From contig DATGZK010000020.1 of the NCBI GenBank assembly GCA_035489755.1, positions 1-64,000 on the forward strand: a DNA stretch of 64,000 nucleotides. Direction: 5' to 3'. Source of the DNA: UBA9160 sp035489755. Lineage in GTDB: Bacteria > Myxococcota_A > UBA9160. The notes under the pieces are model-generated. The model made no database searches, was not told the DNA's origin, and was given only the letters and a program-made list of their open reading frames with translations. Numbering within the stretch: the first letter of the stretch is position 1; each line of letters opens with the position of its first letter. Below are positions 48,912 through 58,603 of the stretch, piece by piece. The translations under genes and the position numbers were made by a program.

Positions 48912-51503
48912 TTAGCGGCCGTGCCAACCCGCACGGAGGAGCTCTTCGAGCTCGCGTACAAGCGGCATCCGCGGATTTGTTCGAAGGCTCGGGTCCTCGA
49001 ATGCGGCACGCGCTAGGTCCGGTAGCGCAGCCTCGAACTCTTCCTTCCGGACTCCCGCTTCGGCCAGCGAGCGTGGAATGCCGACCCCATCCAGCAGCTC
49101 GTCCACCTTATGAAAGAGTCGCTCGCACCGCTCCGCCTCGCTGTGACCCCCAAGTCCAATTACCCAGGCAAGCTGGGCGTACTTCTCCGGTGCCACATAC
49201 GCTGAGTAGCCGGGAGCAGGCATGAACTTTGTCGGAATCGCCGCGTTGTAGCGCATCACATGGGGAAGGAAAATCCCGTTCGCGCGGCCGTGGGTCAGAT
49301 GGAAGCGTGCTCCAACCGCGTGAGCGAGCGCATGGTTTACACCGACAAAGGCGTTTGAAAACGCAAGACCAGCGATGGTCGCGGCATTCGCCATCGCGGT
49401 GCGCGCGGCGAGGTCCGAGCCGTCCGCCATGGCGCGTGGCAGAGCATCGAGGATGAGACGCGTTGCTTGCACGCAGAACGCATCCGTATAAGGCGACGCA
49501 AAGATCGACACGAATGCCTCAACGGCATGCGTGAGCGCGTCAATACCTGTATCCGCGGTGGCTCCAGGCGGGAGCGAGAGCGTGAGGAGCGGATCCACAA
49601 TCGCCATGTCCGGCACGAGCGAGTAGTCGACCAGCGTCAGCTTGCGCTGGCCCGCCGTGACGACGCTCGCCGGGGATACTTCCGAACCGGTTCCCGCGGT
49701 GGTGGGGATCGCGACGAGGCGCAGCTGATGAGCGATGTGCGGGTAGCGGGCGACGCGTTTTCGGGCGTCGAGGAAAGGGAGAGACAGCTCTCGCACCGAG
49801 AGACCTGGGCTCTCATAAAACAGCCTCATTGCCTTTGCCGCATCGAGTACGCTCCCGCCGCCGACCGCGATGAGGACGTCGGGTGACATGCGGCGGAGCA
49901 GCTCCACGCCCGCTCGAATCTGAATCTCGGTCGGTTCGGGCTCGATATCGGAGAAGACGTGTACGGTTGCAGTGGCAGAGACATGCCGGCGTACCTCGTC
50001 TGCCACGCCGGACCGTTCGAGGGTGCTGTCGGTCACAATGACGGCGGTTCGCGATTGGACCTGTCTTAGGTTTTCAAGTGCTCCGGCATTGAAATACGTG
50101 TCGGAAGGGACGCGGAACCACTGCGGCGGTGTGAGGCGTCGCGACACCGTCTTTATGTTGAGGAGGTTGCGGTAGTTCACGTTGTCCGTCGTCATGGAGC
50201 CACCCCAGGTTCCGCACCCGAGTGAAAAAGTCGGCGTGAGGGAGTTGTAGATCCCCCCGAGAGCCCCAACTGCCGTTGGCGCATTTACAAGGATGCGGCC
50301 TGTACGCATGGTGTTGGCATATCGCTCGATGATGCGGGGTTCGCGGGCGTAAATCGCGCAGGTGTGGCCAAGGCCGCCGCGTGCGGTCACGAGATCGCAC
50401 GCCGCCAGCGCATCCTCCTCCGAGGCTGCGCGTACGACTCCGAGCACCGGCATGAGCTTCTCGTGCACGAGAGGATGCGCGCCAAGAGCCTCGAGGTCCG
50501 ATGGGAGGGGTGCGAGCAAAACCTTTGTGCCTGGGTCCGCCTTAAAGCCAGCCATCTCCGCCAAGCGCTGCGGCGACTGTCCCACAGCTGCGAGGTTGGG
50601 CTCGCCCGTCTCGAGGAAGGCGATTCGTGCGAGGCGTTCGACTTCATTCGGCGTGAGGAGCCGAGCGCCCATGCGTTGAAACTCCGCGAGTGCCGGCTCC
50701 CAAACCGCGTCGTCGATGACGCACGTCTGCTCAGCCGGGCAGATGACCGAGGCGTCAAAGGTCTTCGAGATCAGGATGTCGACAATCGCCCCGCGAAGGT
50801 CGGCGGTACGGTGGAGATATACCGGTGCGTTCCCCGGTCCCACGCTGATTACGGGCTTGCCAGCCCTGTTCGAGAGGTTGACGATTCTCGGGCCACCGGT
50901 GGTCCAGATGAGGTCGATGCCGGGATGCTCGAAGAGATAGTACGTCGCCTCGCGCGGAGCGTCGGGAATCACCTGGAGCGCATCCGGGGGAATCCCCGCT
51001 TTCTCAGCGGCTTTGCGCAAGATCTCGACTGTATGGAGCGCGCAGCGGATCGCACGGGGCGAGGGTCGGAAGATGATCGCATTTCGGGTTTTCGCCGCCA
51101 CGATCGCTTTAAAGAGCACCGTAGATGTGGGATTTGTAACGGGAAGGATTGCCAGCACGACGCCAACTGGCTCGGCGACATACTGTATGTTGCGCTCCGG
51201 TTCCTCACCGATTACTCCGACCGTTTTTTTGTCTTTGAGGAAGTCGTAGAGGAACTCGGTCGCGACATAGTTCTTCACAACCTTGTCTTCGAAGACGCCA
51301 AAACCGGTCTCGTCGATTGCCACCTGGGCGAGCTCGACAGCCTTCTCAAGGCCGGCGACCACCATGGCCCAGACGATGCGGTCCACCGCCTCCTGATCGA
51401 GGGTACGAAACGCAGCTGCGGCGCTGCGCGCGCGCGCGACCACTTGGTCGAGCTCCGCAGCGCGTCCGGGGGAAAGGATCGACTCGGGCTTGTTGTCGGC
51501 CAT
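48912..51503 (-). CDS. adhE: Bifunctional acetaldehyde-CoA/alcohol dehydrogenase AdhE
   Basis: 863 residues, the normal AdhE length. The N-terminal half (to about 450) is a CoA-acylating aldehyde dehydrogenase with LPVTNPTSTVLFKAI, and catalytic Cys255 in SVICPAEQT. The C-terminal half is an iron-type alcohol dehydrogenase: GGGSVLDAAKAM, then PTTAGTGSEVSPASVV, and the metal ligands in DTGIDALTHAVEAF and VNHALAHAVGARFHLTHGRANG. AdhE reduces acetyl-CoA to ethanol or works in reverse, and forms spirosomes. The frame is open past the ATG, which has no strong RBS. AdhE suggests a fermentative or micro-aerobic option, or alcohol use. It stands alone. Confidence 0.94.
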   Translation of the reverse strand: MADNKPESILSPGRAAELDQVVARARSAAAAFRTLDQEAVDRIVWAMVVAGLEKAVELAQVAIDETGFGVFEDKVVKNYVATEFLYDFLKDKKTVGVIGEEPERNIQYVAEPVGVVLAILPVTNPTSTVLFKAIVAAKTRNAIIFRPSPRAIRCALHTVEILRKAAEKAGIPPDALQVIPDAPREATYYLFEHPGIDLIWTTGGPRIVNLSNRAGKPVISVGPGNAPVYLHRTADLRGAIVDILISKTFDASVICPAEQTCVIDDAVWEPALAEFQRMGARLLTPNEVERLARIAFLETGEPNLAAVGQSPQRLAEMAGFKADPGTKVLLAPLPSDLEALGAHPLVHEKLMPVLGVVRAASEEDALAACDLVTARGGLGHTCAIYAREPRIIERYANTMRTGRILVNAPTAVGALGGIYNSLTPTFSLGCGTWGGSMTTDNVNYRNLLNIKTVSRRLTPPQWFRVPSDTYFNAGALENLRQVQSRTAVIVTDSTLERSGVADEVRRHVSATATVHVFSDIEPEPTEIQIRAGVELLRRMSPDVLIAVGGGSVLDAAKAMRLFYESPGLSVRELSLPFLDARKRVARYPHIAHQLRLVAIPTTAGTGSEVSPASVVTAGQRKLTLVDYSLVPDMAIVDPLLTLSLPPGATADTGIDALTHAVEAFVSIFASPYTDAFCVQATRLILDALPRAMADGSDLAARTAMANAATIAGLAFSNAFVGVNHALAHAVGARFHLTHGRANGIFLPHVMRYNAAIPTKFMPAPGYSAYVAPEKYAQLAWVIGLGGHSEAERCERLFHKVDELLDGVGIPRSLAEAGVRKEEFEAALPDLARAAFEDPSLRTNPRMPLVRELEELLRAGWHGR

Positions 51504-52360
51504 GGTGCATCCTCACCGCGGGGGTTCCAAAGCACAGCAAAGTCGCTTCGCAGCGGCAGCGCTGTCGTCCTGCGGACGTTTCCGGTGTGAACGAGCCAGG
51601 GGTCGGGACGAGCGAGGCAGGCAACAGCCGCGGACAAGTGGACTTGCCCCGTACCATGCTCTCGCGATTCGTCGGGCTGCGCCAGTCACCCCCGCCTGGC
51701 CCCCCCCAAAGCCGCAGACTCAGGCTCGTCCGACCCCGGCGCGATCGTGGCTGGCGGGTCTCACGGCCTCGGCAGAGCGCGGGAGTTGTCGGCTTCGGCG
51801 TGGTCTCGCGACGAGATGGGGCCTGGCCGTGACGAATACCGTGGCCGCCGCTCCTGGACGCGGTCCGCGGCCACGAGGGTCCAGGACGCGACCTCTTTGC
51901 AGGCAAACCGTCTGCTCTCGCAGTGCGGAATTCGTGCGCCTCCTTCTCTCTCGGGCACCCTCGGTCGTCTCGCGGAGACTCGTGTAGCCATGGGGCCCGG
52001 TATTCGGATTCCGGCTGAATGGGACGATCCCTGCGGAGTCGGTCACGCGCGCTGTTGCGACGCGGTCGCGGTCTTGCGACCTATCCCTCGAGGAGGTCGG
52101 AAAGCTGAGACCATCGGTGCTCGATAGACAAGACCCGACGAGGTCCGGGAGTTCGGGTCGGGAGACCGGGTCATGGTACCGTTGGAGGGGTGGCACCCGG
52201 AGAAAGGCCACGCAGCGGCAACGGCAGGGGACGGGGCCGGACGGGCTCCCGTCCATCTTGAGGGATTTTCGTCGCAAGGCCAAAGTGCGGGAGAAGCAAA
52301 AGATAGACGGAATCGGATGACGCTCGGACCGGTGGATCGTCCCAAGCGGAGGCAGTGCAG
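51504..52360. other. Long stretch without a supported gene
   Basis: About 860 bases between AdhE (minus) and an acyl-CoA dehydrogenase (plus). Several open frames overlap, all Arg/Gly/Ser-rich with no family. One 36-base inverted repeat, CGTGGCCGC-N18-GCGGCCACG (51840-51875), overlaps a second TCCTGGAC/GTCCAGGA pair. These could form alternative RNA structures but are of the kind expected by chance in this composition. GGAGG before 52361 is the acyl-CoA dehydrogenase RBS. Confidence 0.45.
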
Positions 52361-53491
52361 ATGGATGTGCTTTTCAGCGAGGATCAGGAGATCCTGCGTT
52401 CAGGCGTACGTGAGTTCCTGGAGCGCGAGTGCGGATTGGCCACCGTGCGCGCGATCGCAGAAGCGAACAAGGGGTTGCCCCCAGCGCTTTGGGAGAAGCT
52501 TGCCGACTTAGGCTGGCTTGGGCTCTGCATACCCGAGGACTATGGCGGAGCCGGTCTTCGTTGCCTCGACCTCTTGGTCATGCTCGAAGAAATGGGTCGG
52601 AACCTTTTTCCCGGGGCATTCTTGTCCGCAGCGGTGGGGAGTCTCGCGCTCGTTCTCGGCGGCAGCGAGGCGCAGAAGCGGCGTCTGCTCCCTCCGCTTG
52701 CCTGCGGGCAGCAGCGAGCCACCCTGGCTCTCTACGAGGGGCGCGGGCCATGGGGCGCCGAGGGCGTTGCGCTCGAAGCTCGTGCCGTCGGGGCGGGCTT
52801 CTCTCTACGTGGCGTCAAGCGCTTCGTACCCGAGGCCAATGCCGCTGACTGGCTCGTGGTACCCGCTCGCACATCCGGCGATTCGGTGCGGGCACTCACG
52901 CTCTTCCTGGTCGACGTGCGCGGGTCGGGTGTTTCCGTCGAGCCCGTGCCCACGACCGACACGACGCGAAGCTACTCGGAAGTACTCTTTGCGGACGTTC
53001 GCGTTCCGCCGGAGAACGTCCTCGGTGCCGTGGGAGAGGGTGCCCCGCTTCTCGAGCGCATCATTGATCGTGCCAAGGTAGCGCTTTGCGCCGACGCCTG
53101 CGGCGGTGCTCAGCGGGTACTCGAGCTCTCGGTCGCGTATGCCCGAGCGCGTGAACAGTTTGGTCGACCGATCGGTGCACAGCAGGCGATCCAGCATCGA
53201 TGCGCCGACATGCTGGTGCGTGTCGAAGGCGCGCGTTCCGCGACCTGGCGCGCGGCCTGGTGTCTTGACGAGGAAGAATTCCAATCCCACACTGCAGCAT
53301 GTATGGCAAAGGCATATACCTCGGATGCCTACCTGCGCGTCGCGGGCGACGGCATTCAAATCCACGGGGGGCTCGGCTTTACGTGGGAGCAGGACCTGCA
53401 CCTTTTCTTCAAGCGCGCCGCGCTTTCGAGCGTCCTCTTTGGAGACTCGGCCGAGAACCGTGAGCTCGTGGCACGGGCACTGCTGGACTAG
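52361..53491 (+). CDS. Acyl-CoA dehydrogenase
   Basis: FAD-dependent alpha,beta-dehydrogenase of 376 residues. IPEDYGGAGLRCLDLLVMLEEMG, then VALEARAVGAGFSLRGVKRFVPEA (beta domain), then FADVRVPPENVLG, and the C-terminal FGRPIGAQQAIQHRCADML and GIQIHGGLGFTWEQDLHLFFKRA. The last segment resembles the partner subunits of the FadE-type enzymes that oxidise steroid side chains, which work as heteromers with a second dehydrogenase. The ATG at 52361 has GGAGG 8 bases upstream. Its 3' end overlaps the antiporter gene on the other strand by 4 bases. The other dehydrogenase at 56900 may be the partner. Confidence 0.9.
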   Translation: MDVLFSEDQEILRSGVREFLERECGLATVRAIAEANKGLPPALWEKLADLGWLGLCIPEDYGGAGLRCLDLLVMLEEMGRNLFPGAFLSAAVGSLALVLGGSEAQKRRLLPPLACGQQRATLALYEGRGPWGAEGVALEARAVGAGFSLRGVKRFVPEANAADWLVVPARTSGDSVRALTLFLVDVRGSGVSVEPVPTTDTTRSYSEVLFADVRVPPENVLGAVGEGAPLLERIIDRAKVALCADACGGAQRVLELSVAYARAREQFGRPIGAQQAIQHRCADMLVRVEGARSATWRAAWCLDEEEFQSHTAACMAKAYTSDAYLRVAGDGIQIHGGLGFTWEQDLHLFFKRAALSSVLFGDSAENRELVARALLD

Positions 53492-55059
53492 CCGTGCAAC
53501 AGCCAAAAGCATCCGGCGACCACGGCGGTCGGGAGGAGCGCACCCGCCAATAGACCCGCGGGCGATACTCCGCCTCGAAAGTGCTTGGCGAGGAGCGCCT
53601 GACCCGCCGGGTTTGGTGCGTTTGCGATGATGGTGAGACCGCCCCCGGTCACGGCCCCCGTGAGCACCGCATATTGAAGTGGGGAGGCGAGGGCACCGCC
53701 GGCTGCGGGAAGGGAGTCGAATGCTGGAACGAGGGATGCCAGGTAGGTAATCGCCGCATTGTCGTTAAAGGCTGTGAGGACAATCGAACCTACGAACAGT
53801 TGAAGCTCTCCCAGGCTCGAGAGCACTGGTTGGATCCACCACCGTTGGAAGCCACCATGGGTCACAAGAGCGGCGAGGAATAGACCCACGAGGAGAGGAC
53901 TTCGCATATTGAGCTCATATTGATGGTGGTGGGTCGCCTCCGTAAAGGCCAGGAAGGAGAGAAAGCCCATAACGACGAGAGGTGGGCTGTGCAGCGTCGC
54001 CACCGTAAAGGCGACGAAGAGAAGATGAACGAGCGTCACCCACCAGGGTACAGACTCCTCGAGCGGCGCGTGAACGTGCGCCTGTTCGGCGACTTTGGCG
54101 CGGGAGGCAAGGGCGGCGAATTCGCGCCGCAGCAGGAGGAAGAAAAGAGAGTTGCAAATCGCGATTCCGAGGAGCGCCTTCCAGCCGACCCGCATGAACA
54201 TTGTCGAGGCGTCAAACTTCCATGCACTCGCAACCATGAGGACGGGCGGTGCCGCAAAGTGCGTCAGGGTTCCCCCCACTGAGATGTCGACAAAGAGAAG
54301 CCCGAGCGTCGCGTATTTGAAGCGGGCTGACGGCTCGAGTGCGAAGATCTTCTCGCTGAGCAGCATCGCCGCAATCGTCATCGCGGCGGGCTCGGTGATG
54401 AAGGAGCCGAGAGGCGGCAGCAGGCAGAGAATTGCGAGCCACCAAGCGCTCGGAGTGCCGCCGCCAAGGCGCGAGGCAAGACTTGCTCCGCGCTCCGCAG
54501 CCCTGACCACGGGTCGGGTTGCGGCGATGCACATGATCACCACCACGAACACGGGCTCCGCGTAGTTGATGGTCGCGATGTAGCGGGTCACGTGCTCCCA
54601 ATCGAACCAGAGACAGACCGTTCCAAGAAGCACCGCGGCCCAGATCCCAAACACCGCCTCGACCTCGCCGAAGAAGTGGAGGATCGTTGCAGCGAACGAA
54701 ACAGGTTCCCGACCTTCCGGATAGATCGGCAGCTCTCCTGCGGCGGCGCGGGAGGCGAGTCTTTCCCGGTGTCTGCGCTCCTCAAGGTCTGCGAGTCGGG
54801 TGAAGGAGTTTGCGACGAGGGTGTGGATGATCGCGCACAGGAAGATCGCGCTCGCGATGAGGTTGAAGGGTTCTGCGCGCACCCGCCCCGCCAAGATTGT
54901 GGGAAGCGATGTCAGATGGGCGTCCCCGTAGCTCTCGAGGCTTGGGGGGAAAGTCGCGATCCCGGAGGGCGGGGGACCCGCAGCTGCCTGCACGGCGACA
55001 CCGACGCCGCAGGCGGCCAAGAAGAGAAGTAGGGGAGCCAGTCTGCGGTGCGGCGCCAC
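53488..55059 (-). CDS. Putative Na+/H+ antiporter (PF07399 type)
   Basis: 523-residue polytopic membrane protein with about twelve hydrophobic helices. Characteristic segments are GSFITEPAAMTIAAMLL, VDISVGGTLTHFAAPPVLMV, and AFNDNAAITYLASLVPAF near the end, with the repeated acidic/Asn pairs expected for ion-binding half-helices (SFITEP and FNDNAA). The N terminus could be a signal or first helix (LAPLLLFLAACGVGVAVQAAA). It closes the CoA operon, 34 bases after the amidohydrolase. Na+/H+ exchange or organic-acid export is possible. Confidence 0.8.
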   Translation of the reverse strand: MAPHRRLAPLLLFLAACGVGVAVQAAAGPPPSGIATFPPSLESYGDAHLTSLPTILAGRVRAEPFNLIASAIFLCAIIHTLVANSFTRLADLEERRHRERLASRAAAGELPIYPEGREPVSFAATILHFFGEVEAVFGIWAAVLLGTVCLWFDWEHVTRYIATINYAEPVFVVVIMCIAATRPVVRAAERGASLASRLGGGTPSAWWLAILCLLPPLGSFITEPAAMTIAAMLLSEKIFALEPSARFKYATLGLLFVDISVGGTLTHFAAPPVLMVASAWKFDASTMFMRVGWKALLGIAICNSLFFLLLRREFAALASRAKVAEQAHVHAPLEESVPWWVTLVHLLFVAFTVATLHSPPLVVMGFLSFLAFTEATHHHQYELNMRSPLLVGLFLAALVTHGGFQRWWIQPVLSSLGELQLFVGSIVLTAFNDNAAITYLASLVPAFDSLPAAGGALASPLQYAVLTGAVTGGGLTIIANAPNPAGQALLAKHFRGGVSPAGLLAGALLPTAVVAGCFWLLHG

Positions 55060-55093
55060 GGCCCGGATGCCTCGCTCTACAGGAATAACGCCT

Positions 55094-55924
55094 TTAGCTC
55101 ATGGTGCGGGTCGGGAAGAGCCGCGCCGCATTGCCGCGCAGGAATTTCTCGAGTACCCCGGGTCGCAGGTCAAGCTTGCCCGCTTCTTCCACGCAGCGCT
55201 TCATCGACAGCGCTGGGTGATCGGATGCAAAGATCACCTTGTCTTGGCCTCGCGTGTTCATAAAGTGAATCAGTTCCGGGGGGAAATACCGCGGCAGATA
55301 CGCCGACGTCATCAGGTACAGACCGCGATACTTCAGCATGAGACGAATCGCGACATTCCACCATGGGTCCGCACCGTGGGCCATCACCAGGGTGAGCTCG
55401 GGGAAGTGCAGACATACCTTGTCGAGATGGATGGGGTGTTGGCACTCCCCGGGCGCCGGGGGGCCGGGAATGCCGGTGTTGATCGAGATCGGGAGGCCGA
55501 GCTCTATGCATTTCGCGTAGACCGGGAAGTAGATTGCATCATTGGGTGGCACATCGATGTAGAACGGCACGATCCTCGCGAGGGCAACCGGCTCAGATCG
55601 AACCAGCGCTTCGAGACAACGGGTCGCCTTCATTCCTCTTTTCGGATCAAGCGTGAGAGAGAGCGCGAAGCGGTCTGGCTTCGTCTTGGGAAACGACAGT
55701 ACGTGCTTCGAGGGGTGGATCGCATCCGTTGTCAGGATCGCACGCTCGACCCCCGCTTCGTCCATCTGCGCGAGCGTTTCTTCGATCGAAAGGTTCTTAA
55801 AGAACTCGTCTCCACCTTTGAAATAATTGTCCTTCACCTGCACGAGGTAGTCGGGCCTGCCGAGCTCACCCATGTTGACATTTACCCAACCGTCGATTGC
55901 TCTTAGCTCTCCCACGCCCGTCAT
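55094..55924 (-). CDS. Amidohydrolase-2 family protein
   Basis: 276 residues, a TIM-barrel of the amidohydrolase_2 family (decarboxylases and hydrolases). It begins AIDGWVNVNMGELG, where this branch has lost the HxH of the metal site (only D and N remain near the start). It continues with PFYIDVPPNDAIYFPVYAKCIELGLPISIN, then LVMAHGADPWWNVAIRLML (His), and the conserved Asp in VIFASDHPALSM. The barrel-lid Trp and His pattern is typical of the ACMSD-like group. It overlaps the Rieske gene by ATGA, so its product probably acts on the hydroxylated compound. Confidence 0.85.
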   Translation of the reverse strand: MTGVGELRAIDGWVNVNMGELGRPDYLVQVKDNYFKGGDEFFKNLSIEETLAQMDEAGVERAILTTDAIHPSKHVLSFPKTKPDRFALSLTLDPKRGMKATRCLEALVRSEPVALARIVPFYIDVPPNDAIYFPVYAKCIELGLPISINTGIPGPPAPGECQHPIHLDKVCLHFPELTLVMAHGADPWWNVAIRLMLKYRGLYLMTSAYLPRYFPPELIHFMNTRGQDKVIFASDHPALSMKRCVEEAGKLDLRPGVLEKFLRGNAARLFPTRTMS

Positions 55925-56886
55925 CCTTCCTCCCTGGTGCGCCACGCGCCCTCACCAAAAAACTGCCGCATCCAGCGTCGATACACTGGGAAGGCGCCGT
56001 CGCCATCGCAAAGGAGCGGTTTTTCGAAATACTTCTTGTTTTCCCAGATCACAATGTCTTGAGCCATTTGCTTCTCAAGGTCCTTGATTAAAGCGGCACC
56101 GACACCCTGCCGCGAGCTAGTTCCGGCCTCTTGCTTCACGCTGTAGGCAAAGCTCACGTCGGTGTACTCGTCATCGATTGGTGTCGAGGTGTTCACCATC
56201 AGCGTCTCCGCGATGCCGGTCACGCGCACGGTCTGAAAGCCCGGACCCCAGTCGGTGGTGTCGATTCCGCCGTCAATCTCGCCACGCGGTGTACCCATCT
56301 TCATCCGCGAGCGACAGCGCAACACGGGGCCGTCCATCTCAACCTCAGTGCGGGGCACGGTATGGGTGCCATGCACGTAGCGAAAGTGGACCTGATCGAC
56401 CGCATTCTCATTCATGTCGAGCCAACGACTCCGGACCTTCCAGCGTCGCACCTCGTATGGGCTCCAGTCCGAGGCTCCGTATTCGGGCAGATCCGGGATC
56501 TCGAATGCGGGCGGCTTTTCCTCCGCGTGATGCCAGACCAGGATGAGGCCATTTTTCTCAATCGTGGTCCAGGAGCGCAGGCGCGCGCCGGGCGGGATGC
56601 GTTTGGCGTAGGGAATGTTGATGCAGGTGCCGCTCCCATCCCACTGCCAAGCATGGAAGGGACACCGCAGGCCGCGGCCCTCCACCCGGCCTCCGTAGCC
56701 GAGATGCGCGCCAAGGTGGCGGCAATAGGCATCGAGGATGTGCGACGCTCCGTCCTCATCGCGGAAGGCGACGAGTTCTCGGCCGAGGATGCGCAGGGGC
56801 TTCACTTCGCACGGTCCGAGCTCTGGGCTGTAGAGGGCGCGGAACCAGCCGTTGGGGTTGGCAGGAAACGGAAAGCGCGAACCCAT
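55921..56886 (-). CDS. Rieske non-heme iron oxygenase, KshA-like
   Basis: 321-residue oxygenase component. Rieske cluster ligands are C55, H57, C75 and H78 (CRHLGAHLG and CPFHAWQW). The mononuclear iron site is in ENAVDQVHFRYVHGTH, with His167 and His172. The sequence around these positions is like 3-ketosteroid 9-alpha-hydroxylase KshA and the related cholesterol 7-desaturase group. KshA has about 390 residues, so this is shorter at the C terminus. No reductase component (KshB-like) is adjacent. The gene sits in the middle of the CoA operon, 13 bases after the acyl-CoA dehydrogenase. Confidence 0.88.
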   Translation of the reverse strand: MGSRFPFPANPNGWFRALYSPELGPCEVKPLRILGRELVAFRDEDGASHILDAYCRHLGAHLGYGGRVEGRGLRCPFHAWQWDGSGTCINIPYAKRIPPGARLRSWTTIEKNGLILVWHHAEEKPPAFEIPDLPEYGASDWSPYEVRRWKVRSRWLDMNENAVDQVHFRYVHGTHTVPRTEVEMDGPVLRCRSRMKMGTPRGEIDGGIDTTDWGPGFQTVRVTGIAETLMVNTSTPIDDEYTDVSFAYSVKQEAGTSSRQGVGAALIKDLEKQMAQDIVIWENKKYFEKPLLCDGDGAFPVYRRWMRQFFGEGAWRTREEG

Positions 56887-56899
56887 GGATACCTCCGGG

Positions 56900-58090
56900 T
56901 CAGCTTCGCGGGAGCCCGAGGGCTCGCTGCGCGATGATGTTGCGCTGAATCTCCGATGTCCCCGCGTAGATCGTCGCCGCGCGCGACCAAAGGAGCTCGT
57001 GGCTCCAGAAGCCGCCCTCCACCGCGCGGGGATCGCCGCGCGGCACCATGCCGGCAGGCCCGAGAAGATCGAGCGCGGTCTCGTTCAGGCGCTGGTCAAG
57101 CTCGCTCCAAAAGACCTTTAGGATCGAGCCCTCGGGTCCCGGAGCGCCGTTCTTTGCGATCGCACTCACATTACGCCAGGCCGTAATTCGCAGGATTTCA
57201 ATTTCGATCGCGTGCTGCGCCAGGCGTTGGCGAAGGATCGGATCATCCGCAGCGCGGCCGGCAGACCTCGGCATGGCACGAGCGATCGCGGCCAGGTGCT
57301 CGAGCTCGCCCGCAAGTCGCGCGTGCGGCGACGCTGAGCCACGTTCGTGACCGAGCGTCGTCATTACGACGTCCCAGCCACGATCCACATCACCCACCAC
57401 ATTGTCGATCGGTACGTGCACTTCGTCGAAGAAGACCTCGTTGAACCATGCCTCCCCCGTCATCTCGCGAAGCGGCCGGATCGTGATCCCTGGGCTCTTC
57501 ATATCGACCAAAAGGAAGGTCAGACCCTTGTGCTTGGGGGCGTTTGGATTGGTGCGGACAACAAGAATACACCACTGGGCGTAGCGAGCGAAGCTCGTCC
57601 AGATCTTCTGTCCGGTGACGACGAACTCCTCCGAGCGGCGCTCGGCACGCGTTCGAAGGGCGGCGAGGTCGCTGCCGGCATTGGGTTCCGAAAATCCCTG
57701 ACACCAGATCTCATCACCCCTGAGGATAGGCTGGAGGAAGCGCTCCTTCTGGCTGGCGGTGCCGTGCGCAATCAGCGTAGGTCCCACGAGGCCGAGGCCG
57801 ACGGCGAGATTGATTAGGTCGGGACCCCGAGCGCGTGCATACTCTTCTTGCCAGATGAGGTGCTCTGCGACCCCGGCGCCGCGGCCACCAAACGCGCGTG
57901 GCCAGTCGAGTCCGGCCCAGCCGCCGTCGAAGAGTGTCCTCTGCCAGCGTTTCGCGAACTCCACCTTCTCGGCGGCGGTCTCCGGCTCTCGGAAGGCTGG
58001 TGTGCCCCAGCCGGCGGGTAGATGCGCGGCCAGCCAGGTACGGAGCTCGTGGCGAAACCCGGCCTCAGCTTCGTTGTCGCGGAGGTTCAT
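56900..58090 (-). CDS. Acyl-CoA dehydrogenase
   Basis: 396-residue FAD enzyme. AHGTASQKERFLQPILRGDEIWCQGFSEPNAGSDLAALRTRA is the typical flavin/substrate loop, then VTGQKIWTSFARYAQWCILVVRT, FFDEVHVPIDNVVGD and the C terminus YAGTSEIQRNIIAQRALGLP with the Glu of GTSEIQR. This form is the large FadE type that works on bulky or branched CoA esters in actinobacteria. It overlaps the MaoC gene by ATGA. It probably introduces the double bond that MaoC then hydrates. Confidence 0.92.
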   Translation of the reverse strand: MNLRDNEAEAGFRHELRTWLAAHLPAGWGTPAFREPETAAEKVEFAKRWQRTLFDGGWAGLDWPRAFGGRGAGVAEHLIWQEEYARARGPDLINLAVGLGLVGPTLIAHGTASQKERFLQPILRGDEIWCQGFSEPNAGSDLAALRTRAERRSEEFVVTGQKIWTSFARYAQWCILVVRTNPNAPKHKGLTFLLVDMKSPGITIRPLREMTGEAWFNEVFFDEVHVPIDNVVGDVDRGWDVVMTTLGHERGSASPHARLAGELEHLAAIARAMPRSAGRAADDPILRQRLAQHAIEIEILRITAWRNVSAIAKNGAPGPEGSILKVFWSELDQRLNETALDLLGPAGMVPRGDPRAVEGGFWSHELLWSRAATIYAGTSEIQRNIIAQRALGLPRS

Positions 58091-58572
58091 GAGGAGCGCG
58101 ATCCAGCCGGGCTATAGAGCACAAGCCCCTTGTACAGGAGAGAGGGTTTGTCATTTCCGACCACGTGGACCGCGGTCTCGGTTGTGACAAGCGTACCCTT
58201 GGGTTTTGCCTCAGCGCCGACCATGCGACCGCGCGCGTGGATCTTGCTGCCCGAGGGTACGGGGGCCAAGAACCGCAGGCCATCGGCACCGTAGTTTGTG
58301 GCGTTGCCGTAGCCGACGATCCGAAATGCGGCCCCCCCACGCAGCGTGGGCAGCAGCGAGAGCGTGAGGAAGCCGTGTGCGATCGGGCCGCCGAATGGGC
58401 TTTCGCGGCGCGCACGCTCCACGTCTACGTGGATCCACTGGCGATCCTCGGTGAGCTCGGCGAAGGCATTGATCATCTCCTGCGAGACCAGGGTTTCGGC
58501 ACCCCACGGCCCCCATTCTTCGGAGATGGCCGAGCGCAGTGCATCGATGTCGTCGAAGCGAATCTCCTGCAT
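58087..58572 (-). CDS. MaoC-type enoyl-CoA hydratase
   Basis: 161-residue single hot-dog dehydratase. The active-site motif is ELTEDRQWIHVDVERARRESPFGGPIAHGFLTLSL, with the catalytic Asp and His. N-terminal RFDDIDALRSAISEEWGPWG precedes it. It hydrates trans-2-enoyl-CoA to 3-hydroxyacyl-CoA. It starts 31 bases after the thiolase stop and overlaps the acyl-CoA dehydrogenase, so the two steps are co-expressed. Confidence 0.92.
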   Translation of the reverse strand: MQEIRFDDIDALRSAISEEWGPWGAETLVSQEMINAFAELTEDRQWIHVDVERARRESPFGGPIAHGFLTLSLLPTLRGGAAFRIVGYGNATNYGADGLRFLAPVPSGSKIHARGRMVGAEAKPKGTLVTTETAVHVVGNDKPSLLYKGLVLYSPAGSRSS

Positions 58573-58603
58573 GGACTCCCCTCCCCGACCAGCGCAGCCG
58601 TGG

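Noticed and set aside
51840..51875. 9-bp inverted repeat as a possible structured RNA
   Set aside because: GC-rich stem with a long loop and no linked gene signal; chance is likely at this base composition.
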